From: Charina bottae
Lineage: Eukaryota > Chordata > Lepidosauria > Squamata > Charinaidae
NCBI GenBank assembly: GCA_023362775.1
Contig: JALMGJ010000013.1
Span: 26,762,274-26,826,273, forward strand
Direction: 5' to 3'
Length of the DNA: 64,000 bases
Numbering within the stretch: the stretch's first letter is position 1; each line of letters opens with the position of its first letter. The translations under genes and the position numbers were made by a program. Below, in pieces: positions 49,242-61,100 of the stretch. The notes under the pieces were generated by a model. It was given only the letters and a program-made list of their open reading frames with translations. It was not told where the DNA came from and searched no databases.

Positions 49242-51829
49242 TTACTTGCCAGCAATAAGGGGATTCCTCAGCACTACAATGACCGAATCTCCCCGCAGGA
49301 ACATCTTCGAGATGTAACGGTCCTTGTTGACTGGCTTGGACTTCTTCTTGCCCTTCCCACTCTTGGGCACCTCTGTCCACATCTCCTTGACGTTTTCTAA
49401 TACCATGTTGCAGTGCCTAGTGGAAAAAGGGCCTGTTATACAGAGACAAGATGCCCTGACCGGCTCCTGGCAAATCAGCAGGGAACAGAATGCCTGCACC
49501 GTTCTCTGATGCCGAACAACCCTGCTGTTCCAGAAGAAGTTCTGAGAAACGTGGCTAAACCCCAACTCCCACAGGATTCAAGTTTGAAAAGTAGGGATGC
49601 ACGACGATTCTGATCCGAAGCAGAAAAGGAACTTTGAATCCACTGGCAATGTGCTCGCAGAACCTGCTGGCAGCTTCTTAAATAAGTCCTGGGCTTTCCT
49701 GGGAACTCATGGTAGCCATGTTATTGCAGTCCATATGGCTCCTATCTGAGCCCAGGAAAAGCACCACTTCTTTAAGGAGCCACTGACAGTTGTGTACCTA
49801 TGCTGCCTCCAAAGCACCTTTCCCTCTTTGGATCCCCATAGCTGCATATTCCTTCTGAATAAGAAATCTTAAACGAACCAGAATACTACAAAATAGTTTC
49901 TCTGAAAATATAAACTAAACCCACAGATAACCATCTGACGGAATAGAGAAGTTCCCAGATGAGAACCTACCTATCAAAGGCCTTGACACGCCCCAGAAGC
50001 TTCTTGTTATTGCGACAATTGATTAGCACCTGGGTATTATTTTTAACAGATTGTGTGAGTACTGACAAAGGCCCTGTATTGAATTCTTCCTCCTCCCGCT
50101 TCTGCAGTTCTTCAGGGGTCATCTCACTTTTGGGCTTGTTTAAGAGGCTCCTAAAAAAGGAAAGGAAAATAAATACATAATATTACATTTCAGGGTTATG
50201 CCATAGGTCTTTAAATGGATGAAAACAAGCCCTCTTTGAACAAGACTGACTTTAAAAGCTTTCTAGTCCTCCTATCCAAAGTACTGGGAAGAAACATCAC
50301 AGCTATAGGAAGCATTACTTTTCTTCTAACAGATTATTGGGGAAAATGCTATATATAGAGAGAGAGCGCCTCCTGTTCAGGAAACCAACAAATACAGTAA
50401 ACATAAGATCATCACCATGATAACTAAAGGGGAATGAGAGGCAAAGTCTCATATTAATCTCTCCCAATAACTCTGCAACAAAAGAGCACTAACTTCTGCA
50501 CTAATTTAGAATAACTACCACCCAGATGCTATACATATAAATCACCAGACTACAGATATAATACTGTTCTTCAGAATGCAGTAGAAAGGTATTACTACTA
50601 TTCAGCCTATTTAGTGTCCTTGCTCTCCTGTTTCCAACTACAAAAAAGAAAGAAACTTACTGTATTTCTTAAACAAAGAAAAAACGTAATGGTGCCGAGG
50701 TCTAGAACTCTCAACCTGTGTCTTCCTCCAGCCAATAGCCAAATTGGTTCAGAATGAGAAACAATTGTCTACTACAGGGCTTTCCAAAGTTTTCCCGCGG
50801 CAACACACCAACGGCGGGAAAACCCGGAAGTGCCGCTCTTGCGGCAGCGCACAAAAACCCGGAAGTGCTGCTGCCGCTTTCGGTTTTTGCACGCCGCTGT
50901 TGGTGTGTTGCCGCGGGAAAACCCAGAAGCGCTGATGATGATCAGCACTTCCGGGTTGTGTGGCGACACACCAGACTGTGTGTGGCGACACAGAGTTTGG
51001 AAAGCTCTGGTCTATTACATTAAGAAAGGGGTGTTTTGAGGAAGACGGTGTAGCTACCAGGTACAGTATTGAAAACAAGAGTCAGTGCTGAATCTCTCTC
51101 AGTCAAGTGCAAACAAGGTTCACAAACTATGACTGTCCCTGGGTGTGGGGAGCCACAAGTGACCTCCTCCTCGTCTCTGAGGGCAGCGGCAAAGACATTA
51201 TTTACTTATTTCATTAAATTTGTTATGGCCACCCATTCTCATAGACTCTGGAGTCTACGGACTGCGTTTTCACAACCTACGAATCATCCAGTTGCATTTT
51301 AACTCAGCATGTCGGGCAAACAATAAATAAATAATAAATAAATAGTAAAGTTTTAATTGTAGAATTTTTTTTATTCTTGTTTATTTTACGGTGTTTATTG
51401 TATGCCGCCCAGTCACGTTTTGTGAAATGGCCGGCTATATAAATATGATAAACAAATAAATAAATAAATAAGTACGTGCCAGAAAAGGGGACCTATACCC
51501 CCCCCCGCAACAAATTGGCTGCGTTCATCCCCAGCCGCGCAAGGAAATGTCAGGCACCCCCTCCAAACAAGACTTGGGCGAGGGGAGAACGCAGACAAGA
51601 AAGTGACAGGAGGAAGTCCTTCCCTGCCCCCCCAACCCTCCCCCCGGCGGCTACTCCAGAACAGAGCTGAAAGGTAACGGTCTTCCAACAGGGGCACCTA
51701 TTCCAAGGTTTACGGTGAAGCCCAGAATAAGCCCCTACACATATAATACAGACACACAAAAAGACAACCTCGTCCCCCCACCACCACCGAGTCCCCCCCC
51801 CCTCCAATCTCCCTCCTGGCTTCCTCACA
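49242..51829 (-). CDS. SNRPD2: SNRPD2, small nuclear ribonucleoprotein Sm D2
   Basis: Coding exons on the minus strand are 51829 back to an undefined 5' end (only the AT of the start codon is coding), 50150-49971 and 49416-49242. Together they code 118 aa, the usual SmD2 length. The protein opens [20 protein letters not shown] after the Met and ends [12 protein letters not shown], essentially the mammalian sequence. Sm1 is in exon 2 ([20 protein letters not shown]) and Sm2 in exon 3 ([15 protein letters not shown]). SmD2 is a core member of the heptameric ring on U1, U2, U4 and U5 snRNAs, needed for splicing. The initiator ATG is split AT|G across the first intron: GTGAGG donor at 51828, acceptor at 50152-50151. 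Phases at the second intron also agree (AG|G for Arg). It lies downstream of a CpG-rich promoter, as expected of a housekeeping gene. Confidence 0.96.
50775..51009. mobile_element. hAT-type MITE, family A (copy 5)
   Basis: CAGGGCTTTCC...GGAAAGCTCTG with 8-bp flanks GTCTACTA and GTCTATTA. It lies in the first SNRPD2 intron. Confidence 0.85.
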
Positions 51830-52110
51830 TGACGCCGCTGCGATGGACCCGCCGCTCGCGTGGGAAACAACTCAGTCGCGGTTGGGAAGAAACAATTTCC
51901 GCTTCCGGGCTAAGGCGAGAGCGCGTATGCGTCGGATCAATCGGGGCGGGCGGGGTCGGCTTCCCGCTGGCGTTCTCTGTGGCAACGGCGACGGCAAGCC
52001 CAGAGGGTCAAACATTAGAAAAACCCACGCGCTTTCCACGGCGCGTGCGCCGGAGGGAAGGTAGCTCTTTCTGTGGTGACTTGATTAGGCGACGCGAGGC
52101 ATGAGGAGCG
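51830..52110 (-). promoter_or_regulatory. SNRPD2: CpG-rich SNRPD2 promoter and 5' UTR
   Basis: The segment is dense in CpG, unlike the flanking DNA. It holds ETS-type CCGGAA/GGAA motifs on the gene strand (51897-51908), about 70 bases upstream of the split start codon. No TATA box is evident. This is the architecture of a TATA-less housekeeping promoter. The exact start site cannot be placed. The long open frame that crosses this region on the plus strand is a product of base composition. Confidence 0.65.
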
Positions 52111-52384
52111 CAAAGCTTAAGCGCGGGAAGGCGGGAGGGTCTCGCATTAAAGCGGCCGAGTGGAAAATAGCTTGCATTTTACTCCATTTTGTCGAATCCT
52201 TGGCTGAACTTACTTGCTACAACAACCCTACGCGGTAGGCCAGGATCTCCCGAGAGACCCGTGGCTGAGTGGGGATGGCAACCATTGAAGCCTGGTTTCA
52301 CCATCCCCAGGTCTTTGGGGAGAAGACCCCGAAAACCCAAGTGGCCATGCCCTCCCTCGGTCAGATTAGCCCCCAGTGGCTAAT

Positions 52385-52625
52385 GGCAGGGTTGATTATT
52401 TATTTATTACATTCATATCCCACTTCTATTTTGTACAAGGTGGGATATATAATGCTCCCTCTGCCTATTTTCCCCAACAACCACAACCCCGCGAGGTGGG
52501 CTGGGCTGAGAGAAGGGCACCAGCTCAAAATCACCCAGCCGCCTTTCACGCCTGAGGGAGGATTGGAACTCGCAGCCTCCCAGTTCCTGGTTGAGCAGCT
52601 TCCCCAGGACACCAGACTAGCTAAC
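52385..52625 (-). mobile_element. tRNA-headed SINE (type 2b), reverse orientation
   Basis: Minus strand reads a diverged head and B box, then GGGTGATTTTGAGCTGG, with a TTGTACAAAATAGAAGTGGG-like tail. It lies just upstream of the SNRPD2 promoter. Confidence 0.65.
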
Positions 52626-52649
52626 GGAGTAGTGGGCGTCCCTGCCTTA

Positions 52650-53388
52650 CAGGTAGTCCTCACTTAACAACTATTCATTTAGTGTCAGTTCAGACAGTGC
52701 TGGAAAAACTGACTTGCAACCGGTCCTCGCACTTACGACCGTTGCCGCGTCCCTGCAGTCACGTGATCATGATTTGGGGACTTGGCAACCGGTTCACATT
52801 TATGACCATTGCAGCATCCTGTGGTCGCGTGATCGCCATTTTCAACCTTCCCGGCTGGCTTCTGACTGAGTTCTGAATGACAGCCAGTTTGGTCTAGTGG
52901 TTAAGGCAATGGGCTAGAATCCAGGAGGCTGAGAGTTCTAGTCCCGCCTTAGGCAGGAAAGCCAGCTGGGTGACCTTGGGCCAGTCTCTCTCAGCCCTAG
53001 GAAGGAGCCAATGGCAAACCAGGAGACAGAGTTCTAGTCCCACCTTAGGCATGAAATCTGGCTGGGTGACCTTGGGCCAGTCCCTGTCTCTCAGCCTAAC
53101 TCACCTCACAGGTTGTTGTGGGGAAAATAGGAGGAGGAAAGAGTATTAGGTATGTTCACCGCCTTGAGTTATTTATAAAAATAATAAAGGTGAGATAAAA
53201 ATTAAATAAATAAAGGGGAACCGCATGATTTGCTTAACGACCATGTGGTTCGCTTAACACCCGCGGTGATTTGCTTAACAACTGTTGCAAAAAAAGGTCA
53301 TGAAATTGGGTTGCATTTGCTTAACGACCGCTTTGCTTAGCAACTGAAATTCTGGTCCCAATTGTAGTCGTTAAGCAAGGACTACGTG
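52650..53388. mobile_element. TA-flanked MITE, family C, split by SINE sequence
   Basis: CAGGTAGTCCTCACTTAACA at the left and AAGCAAGGACTACGTG at the right, each with TA. The element is broken between about 52876 and 53215 by SINE sequence; both halves match the uninterrupted copies. Confidence 0.8.
52876..53215 (+). mobile_element. Nested, chimeric type 2/2b SINE
   Basis: A type 2 head and middle (to GGAGCCAATGGCAAACCAGG) run straight into a second type 2b body (AGTTCTAGTCCCACC) that ends with the AATAAAGGTGAGATAAAAAT tail. Both lie inside the family C MITE. Confidence 0.72.
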
Positions 53389-53399
53389 TATTGTTGAAA

Positions 53400-56300
53400 T
53401 GGCCCCATTGAGTCAGCCCCCCATGGACCCCAACCCTCCTGGATGGCGAGCCTGGCCATGGCGCTTCTTCCCTTTGATTCTTCTTTGCTTCAGTTCCAAC
53501 TCTGCATCTCCAGCACTTGGATTCCGGGGGAGACGCTGGCTTGTGAAAGAGGGGCCTGCCCCGCTTTGAGAAAAGGCAAGGCCCCCGGCGCATAACAAGG
53601 AGATGCTTTGGGGATAGGTTTAGGAATATCAAGGTGACAGCAGTGTCCTCAGAGAGTGGGTGAAAAAGCCAAGGTGGCCACGATGCTGCAATCAAAGCAA
53701 GGAATGGATAAAAAAAGTCAAGATGGTGGCCACAGCCTGCATTCAACGCAAGATACGATCATAAAAGTCAGGATGGGGCCAAGATGGTGCAACTGAAGCT
53801 GCGTCTTTTATGTGCGTCATGGCCTGATTTTATTGGATTAAAGGTTATGTTGTAAGCTGCCTTGAAGTTTTCCTTCACAGGAGAACAAAAATGTTCACCC
53901 AGTTTTGTGAGACTATGCAATGATGCAACAAATTGCCCAGATTACCATACAATGTCCACAATTCTAGTAATGAACATGACAAAGTAATCACGTTCCAAAT
54001 AAAATAAAAAGACCAGTTTTGAGAAACATTTGAATATATGTATATACTATATCTTTATTGATTCAGGGGCATTTCATTCATAGTTTTTGCAATATCAAAA
54101 GGTCTTTTCTTTGATACTTCTTCTACGGAAACAAATTGTTCCAACAGAATTTGATAGACACAACACCTTATGACAGTTCCTGCATATAATTAATAGTGTT
54201 TACTGGCTTCTCTGCATGAACCTTCTTTAATAGAATGTGCCCTTATTTTTTGAGGTTCACCGGGAAATAAAATAATTAAACAGGCAGAACCCCTAAAATA
54301 AGTTTTCATGTTAAAAACTGTGGAAAATAATAGAATCAAAATATGATTTTTTATTTTTTAATAGCTCATTCTCTAAGTTCATTTGTAGCCAGCTCTTAAA
54401 TCTAAGTGAACATTAAAACAGAAATTAGAATATTTGAAAAATGTACGTTGCCTTTTGTTTCCTTGAGGGGTGATTTATGCAAGTTAATATTTGGGCTGCA
54501 AGTGTTTTGTTTCTCTGAATGAAGAAGCAAACATTATAGCAATTAATTAATAACAATATAAGAATCCTGTAAAATATTGGAAATAAATATGCTAGAAATT
54601 AATTGCTTTTGAATCCATTTTCAAATGTAGAGCACTCAAATCAATGGGACTTCACAGTATAATAATCAAGTTACAGTTCCAAATGCAGTGTTGCTTACTC
54701 AGAAATCAGTGTAAAAGAAAACAATTGAAGCTGGAGCTTCATTTAGAAACCAGCTGGTTTTAGACAAACATGTACAGTACCTTTTCGGATAAATCCCACT
54801 GGCTGACTTCAGTGGAATTTTTGAAAGATTGCCATCTCAGTGCTGTAAGATTGGAAGTGCTATTTGGAAATCGGTGAGCACCAACCACATATTTCTGTTC
54901 CAAACTGCTAGATTTTGAGATCCTTCAATTACACCGATTAACAAGTTGTAAACAAATGAAATATTTCACTTGCTTAATAAGATTAATTTTGCGATTCACT
55001 AAAAATAGAGCAGAAATGGCTTCTGGGTAACCTGATTTTTAAAAAATGATGGGTAAATGTATGAATGTTAGCCTCATAATTATAGATGTTGTCCATGTTC
55101 ACATATTGTGTTTGGCCATGGTTGCTTTATCATGGTTTGTTAAGTAAGACACAATTGGTGGAATTCCATGTACTCTTAAGACAAAACATGGTTTTTAAGC
55201 TGCAATGGCTGGGTTTGCACAACCCATAAAGTAAAACCAAACAAACTACATTATGGTTTAACATGATGGGCAAACTGGGTCTCTGTGTCTTGTCTAAAAT
55301 GGCCTGCCTTTAACAATAAGATGCTGTTTGAGCATCCACAGCATTTGAGGCTGGCTGTTTCTGGAGAACAGTGTCTTTGGTCTGTGCAAGTAAGGCATTT
55401 CTAATAATAACTGCCAATTCCTCCATTTCAGATTTCTGGAGTGCTTTATTCTGACACGATCCCGATGGGTCATATGGACCAAGGAAAGGTATGAAATCCA
55501 TTTTGCACTTTGCATGACCTTCAGGGTTGCTCTTGGGGAAAATGCATCTTTCTTTTTCTGAGGGTCCTTTCTACCTTAAGTTTGAGAGTTGGACCGGGTG
55601 ACCTCTGGAATCTTTTCCACTTGGGACGTTTATGATTCCGAGATTGGGATGAATAGCCCTGGTTTAGAAGCCCTTTGATGTTCCAAGACACAATAGGCTG
55701 TCTTGAAAATGAAACAATGAACCAGTTACATCTTAATACAGGATAATTTTGGGAATCTGCTGAATAGAAGAATTGTATTTCCATCCGCTGATTGATTATA
55801 TGCTATCAAGTCGGTGTTGACTCTTAGCACGACAGAACAATTTACTCCAGTTAAATATCAAGTATAATGTAATCTTACTGTCTATTCAGAGGAAATTAAA
55901 GGATACGAAGAACTGTATTAAGGATTTGGAAACATCTTAGTTGTCTCTAAAGATCAACAGACCTTAGCTGCCAGAATATTTAAGCACGGTATAACCTGTG
56001 TATTTATAACAGAACCAAATATGACAATGGTACCCTCAAGCAGTATAGCTTCTCATTAAAACTTCCAGTCAGTTGCTGAAAGGGATGAGTGCATTCCTCA
56101 CACGTTTTCATTTGTCTGTTCCTTCCGTTTTTGTTATCTTCCTTCACAGTTGAATATACTGAAAGGTCCTTGTGGAGAGATCTCTCTTTGCTGCCCTATT
56201 AGATTAATAACAGTCTCACCCAAAAGATCATTTCATCCGACCATGCTTGGCTCACTTCTATTTAGCTGTATCTGAACCTTGTTAATGTAAATGGCCGTTG

Positions 56301-57079
56301 GCCAAACAGTACAAATCTAATTACAAGGAGGAGCTAAACAGCTCAATCCCAGCTCATCTAAGTTAAAGCTTTACTGGATGGTGCTTCAGTCATTTTACTC
56401 TTTTTAAACTTATCTCCAAAATGGGAAAACAATCAGGCTTATTAAGAGAAATAAGTTAGGAAGTATGTCGATGAAGGTTCTCAGAAGTTAGGAAGTACTT
56501 CTGTAATTAAGCAAACACTTAGCTTTGCCGTTTTGTGCACATTTAGGATCGACTGATTTACAGTATTAGAATCGGACACGATTGAACGGATTAAAAAAAA
56601 TTAGAAAGTTGTGCTCCAATGATACTGGAGACAATGCAAGTGAATATGTGTGCTACTTATGGATATTATTTTTATCGATACCTGCTGAAGCAGGTCTGTC
56701 TCACCTGAAGTTCAGAGCATCGGCTTGATTCCAGATGAGGGAAAACCTTGGACTGGTCAATTGCGCAATTTCGTCAACCCTTGAAGACATGACTTCTTTC
56801 GGTTCAGAATATTAGCAAAAGCATATTTCATGTTTATGCCCACCAAGGGGATATCGACATTATATACATTAGAAAGATGCAGCAAAGAAAAGGAATGCGT
56901 GGATGATCAGTCAAATTTCTCCACAGTCACTAGACGGTAATCAAACAATACAGAACACAATATATTGGATTTTTCTGATCTTTGGTGCTTTTAAAGGTTA
57001 AACATGACCAGGCAAGATGTTTTGTAGTTGTTTTGTTTTGTTGTTTTAGTCAAATGGCTATAGAGAAGAGGAAGTATAA
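53400..57079. other. AT-rich region 3' of the FOXG-like gene
   Basis: No gene recognised. It holds a family D MITE remnant (53650-53790), a SINE tail (56565-56610) and a fragment of the sequence also seen in the hairpin insertion (56468). Two overlapping short frames on the minus strand near 55300-55515 resemble nothing I know. Confidence 0.5.
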
Positions 57080-58042
57080 TCAGAGTAGACTTGGTTTAAA
57101 TGAAGCTCGGTGATTTTGAAAAGCAAAGAAGGTTGGGAATTCTGGAGAAAGCTGTCCAGGGAAAGTTGGAGGAACTCCGGCAAGGAGATTGCCACTGGAT
57201 TTTGATGGGTGGCCAAATTGAGGGTTCATTGGTAACGTGTGGTGGTGTCTCCAAGAGAAGGCAGAAGTTGCTTGGCCTTCCAGATGATCAGATCCGGCGA
57301 GACTGTAGGGTAAGGCTGAGGCCAACATTGTTGCTGCAAGGTGTTGGTGACTGCCTCTTTCAGCCTGTCCATGCCTCCCTGGAGGGGTAAGAGCCTGCTG
57401 GGAGAAAGAGCTGGAAGGATGGCCCAGATAAGCCGAAGTAGCACCATAGAGAGGAGGCAGAGGCCAATGGAATGATCCAGCGAGGGTCATCCCAGTTGAA
57501 GGTAGCCTAGCACCCTTCCGGATTGCCATCTTGGCCTGGGAAGCGACAGCCCTCCTCTTTAACTTGCCTGTGGTCCCTCCGATGAAGATGTCTTCACTGG
57601 AAGGGTCCAGCATCCAGTAGCTTCCTTTACCTGGGTCATCGTAGTGTCGGGGCACCTTGACAAAACATTTATTCAGGCTGAGATTGTGGCGGATGGAGTT
57701 CTGCCAACCTTGCTTGTTCTCCTGGTAGTAAGGGAAGTTCCCCATGATGAATTCGTAGATGCCACTGAGCGGGAGGCGCTTCTCTGGGCTCTGCCGGATA
57801 GCCATCACGATCAGAGCATTGTAGCTGAAAGGTGGCTTCTCGGATTTCCCTCTCCCCTCGGCAGAAATATCTCCTTTCCCCAACGTCCGGCGTCCTTTGC
57901 TGGGAACTGCCACTACCTCCTCTTCCCCCAGCGGCGATGACAGAGGTCCCTCGAGATCTTTGCTCGAAGCTACATCTTGGAGGAGGTTGGTGATGCTAAA
58001 GGGAGATTTCAGGACCCAGCTGTTGGGAGCGACTTGTTCCAT
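57080..58042 (-). CDS. FOXG-type forkhead transcription factor (FOXG1 paralogue)
   Basis: A single-exon gene of 320 aa if started at the ATG at 58042-58040; the frame stays open 26 codons further upstream but without an ATG. Residues 11-22 ([12 protein letters not shown]) match the FOXG1 N-terminus KSSFSINSLV, an eh1-type Groucho-binding motif. The forkhead domain covers about 69-161, with recognition helix [15 protein letters not shown]. It continues into [20 protein letters not shown], a run characteristic of FOXG. The long His/Pro/Gln N-terminal region of FOXG1 is missing and the C-terminus is short and divergent, so this is not FOXG1 itself. Members are nuclear DNA-binding regulators, mainly repressors; FOXG1 patterns the forebrain. 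Linkage to SIX5 and a SIX1/2 gene parallels FOXG1 with SIX1/SIX4 and supports a duplication paralogue. Fish carry several foxg genes; I assign no symbol. Confidence 0.9.
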   Translation of the reverse strand: MEQVAPNSWVLKSPFSITNLLQDVASSKDLEGPLSSPLGEEEVVAVPSKGRRTLGKGDISAEGRGKSEKPPFSYNALIVMAIRQSPEKRLPLSGIYEFIMGNFPYYQENKQGWQNSIRHNLSLNKCFVKVPRHYDDPGKGSYWMLDPSSEDIFIGGTTGKLKRRAVASQAKMAIRKGARLPSTGMTLAGSFHWPLPPLYGATSAYLGHPSSSFSQQALTPPGRHGQAERGSHQHLAATMLASALPYSLAGSDHLEGQATSAFSWRHHHTLPMNPQFGHPSKSSGNLLAGVPPTFPGQLSPEFPTFFAFQNHRASFKPSLL

Positions 58043-58129
58043 TGCTGGCAAAGGAGGGGATGGAGCTGGGCGTTGTGGGTCCACCCAAGCGTCCACGAAC
58101 TCAGCCAACCTGTCCAGCAAATGGGCTGG

Positions 58130-61100
58130 ATCGTGAACTTAGTGCAGCAGAGGAGCTGCTGTGTGGCCACCAACAAGTTTCCTCTCTTTTTTAACCAATC
58201 CAGGTGGTTGGGCTCTGGCAGTTTAGCCAATCCCATCCCAGTAGCTTTGGTATCCACACCCTCTGCTCTCCCATTCGGTGGTGAGCAGCAAAGTGCAAGG
58301 CATTGCTCCTGCTTTGATGACCAAGGCGGTCACGCACAGAGAAGCAGCTAGTGATATTATGGCGGAAAGTCCTAGAATGGCCTGTAGGTCAGATCTTACT
58401 ATGGTGGAAATTCAATTGCGCAATCCTTCTTTGGAATTCTGATACGTTCTAGCCATGAATTGCGGCTAAATTTTGCTACAGCAAAAAAAAAGGGGTGGGG
58501 TGGGGGGGATACAAACATGCTACATTGCCCAAATTAAAATATATAGTTACTTGTTTAACTCCTTGTTTCCTCGGAGATTTCAGGCCAGTATACTGTATAT
58601 CCCTTTCTGTTTTATTTTAGCAACAAACTTATGAATTAAATGGAGAGAGACTGTTTGGTTAGTTACTCTTTGCTGAATGATTTGAAATTCATCCTCCCCA
58701 CTTTAAAATTCATTGATTACTTGGCTTTGCCTCAATGCCCCCACATCTTTTATTTGAAAGAAATAAGTAACAGAGAGAACAATTGATTCCTATTTGGTGA
58801 GCATTTTTTAATCGGTATTAAACAAATACATTATACTCACACAACTAAAATTCCTTTGGTTGGATTAGAAACAAATAACAGGCTTAGGAAACTTGTGAAA
58901 GCAGTGTTTTATAGGATATTTTAGAGGGAAGAAAAGAGATTACATTTATAGAATGTTTTTAAAAATCTATACAAACAAAACAAGGTATTACAGTGTCTTT
59001 GTTCCAAACCCCCAGGGACAGATTGAATGCGTTTTGCAAAAGTAATCCCTCCCTTTTGCCTTAAAACTGTGTGAATTATTAACAGCATGAAATCCAATTG
59101 ATGCTGCTACTCCAGAAAAAAGGCATTTTGAAATGTGCTTTTAAATGCAATATTGTTGTTTTGTCATATATTTATTTTTGCACGCTTGTCCTTCTTTCTC
59201 TCTGCCCAAACTGACTGCCACATAGACTGGAGATTACCATCCACTTTGGATGGTAATTTTGATTTACAACAAAAGGAATATTAAAATAATGAAAGTATAA
59301 ATTAAAAAAACAAGAAAATACCGCATGTCTAGGGCAGTTGTAGTATTATACTAAATGTGTGGGAATAATCACCAGAGAGTTTCAGGTCAGGAGATTTACT
59401 TCTGAGCAGAATGGTGTAATAACCCTTTCATTGTCTTCCTAAATCTTCCTAGTTCTGGGTTGGACTGCAGAAAACTCTAATCTTTTTTTAAAGAACAAAA
59501 CAATAGTGGAGTCTCCATGATTATGTATCTTTCTGTTGTCTTTCTCTTCTGTTTTTCCAAGGGCAAACTATGTTTTCTGCATCTGCTGTGATACGTGGAC
59601 TGTAATTTACAGTGCAGTATTTCTCAACATAAACATCGTCAGTCCATGCCTTCTGCTAGACACCTTTTGATCATCCCATTATTTTTAAAATTAGTGTGAA
59701 TAATTTCATTGTTGCATTTGCTAGTCTCAAAGATAAGGGAGGATTGTAGTAGCACTTATTCAGTACGCTATTTTGTAAAAACAGCCATTGCCATTTTAAC
59801 ACCAGATTTTTCATTTTCGTTTAGAATTTCCAAGTGTTCTTGCATACCTGGAATACTTTCATTTTGAACCAGTATTGAGTCATGCAAGCAGCAAGGCAAT
59901 TGGATTTTAACAAATAAACATGATAAAGTAAATTTAAAAGTTGGGAGGTATTTTTTATTTGAATTGCTGCTGCTCATTTCTTTCTTGCCCACATAAACAC
60001 CGTCACAGTACTGGTGTGGATGGAACGCTCAGAGTCGTTGCATACAAGATGGGCGGCAGAGAAATTTGACAAATAAATAAATAAACATAGCATGATATAT
60101 GCAAACAAACAAAAATATGTAATATATCCATTTGCATGAAAAATAAATAATAATTCTTTGTGTAGTTTCTGGTAAGGACTGGGAAATGCTAGGAACTGAT
60201 TATCTTGAAGCAGATACAGGAGATTAATGACTGAAGAATATATTAAAATGTCTCTATTAGACCTTGCTATTTAATATGGGCATTTTGGGTTGATCATGTG
60301 AAATTTTTAATTTTCTACCTTATATCAGATTTATAACAAGAAAACAAATTCATCCTGATTTAAAATTATTTCTCCAAAGCAAATGTTGATGCATGTTCAT
60401 ATAAGAATTGGGAAACAAACTGAAACTAGTATTTCTCTGAAAATCCGGTGATACAGCTGCACCGTTTTGAAAAATTTAGAAATCTGTGGTTTGTATTTCC
60501 ATGTGTTTGTCTGTGCATACATATGCATGTGATTATTTCTACTGTATATTTGGGAAGGGATTTTATTTTTTGCCTATTTTGAAATAAGCTTTGTTTGAAA
60601 ATTTGTTTGAAAATTATGACATAAACTTTAAGTACTTAAAATTTTATAGTGCATAATCTGCAATTAACTGAATCTATAGATTAAACCATGTTCAAAGAAA
60701 TATTTAATTAATTTTGCAATGAAATAGTTTTCCCCAGATCTTTATTTTATTTGTTTATTTTCTATCCTGCCTTTATTATTTTTATAAATAACTCAAGGCA
60801 GCGAACATACCTAATACTCCTTCCTCCTCCTCTTTCCCCCACAACGACAACCCTGTGAGGCGAGTTGGGCTGAGAGAGAGTGACTGGCCCAAAGTCACCC
60901 AGCTGGCTTTCATGCCTAAGGCGGGACTAGAACTCAGACTCCTGGTTTCTAACCCATTGCCTTAATCACTAGACTAAACTGGCTCTCTTATCATCTTGTT
61001 TACTTCCAACATCTTTCTGTATGGCCATTATTTTTTTAAAAAAAACATTTTTTTACATTTTACACTTTTCTTTTTTTCAGCAATAGTTTTTTGAATAGCA

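Noticed and set aside
55294..55515. Two overlapping short frames on the minus strand
   Set aside because: Neither shows a recognisable domain; possibly decayed LINE sequence, but not enough to call.
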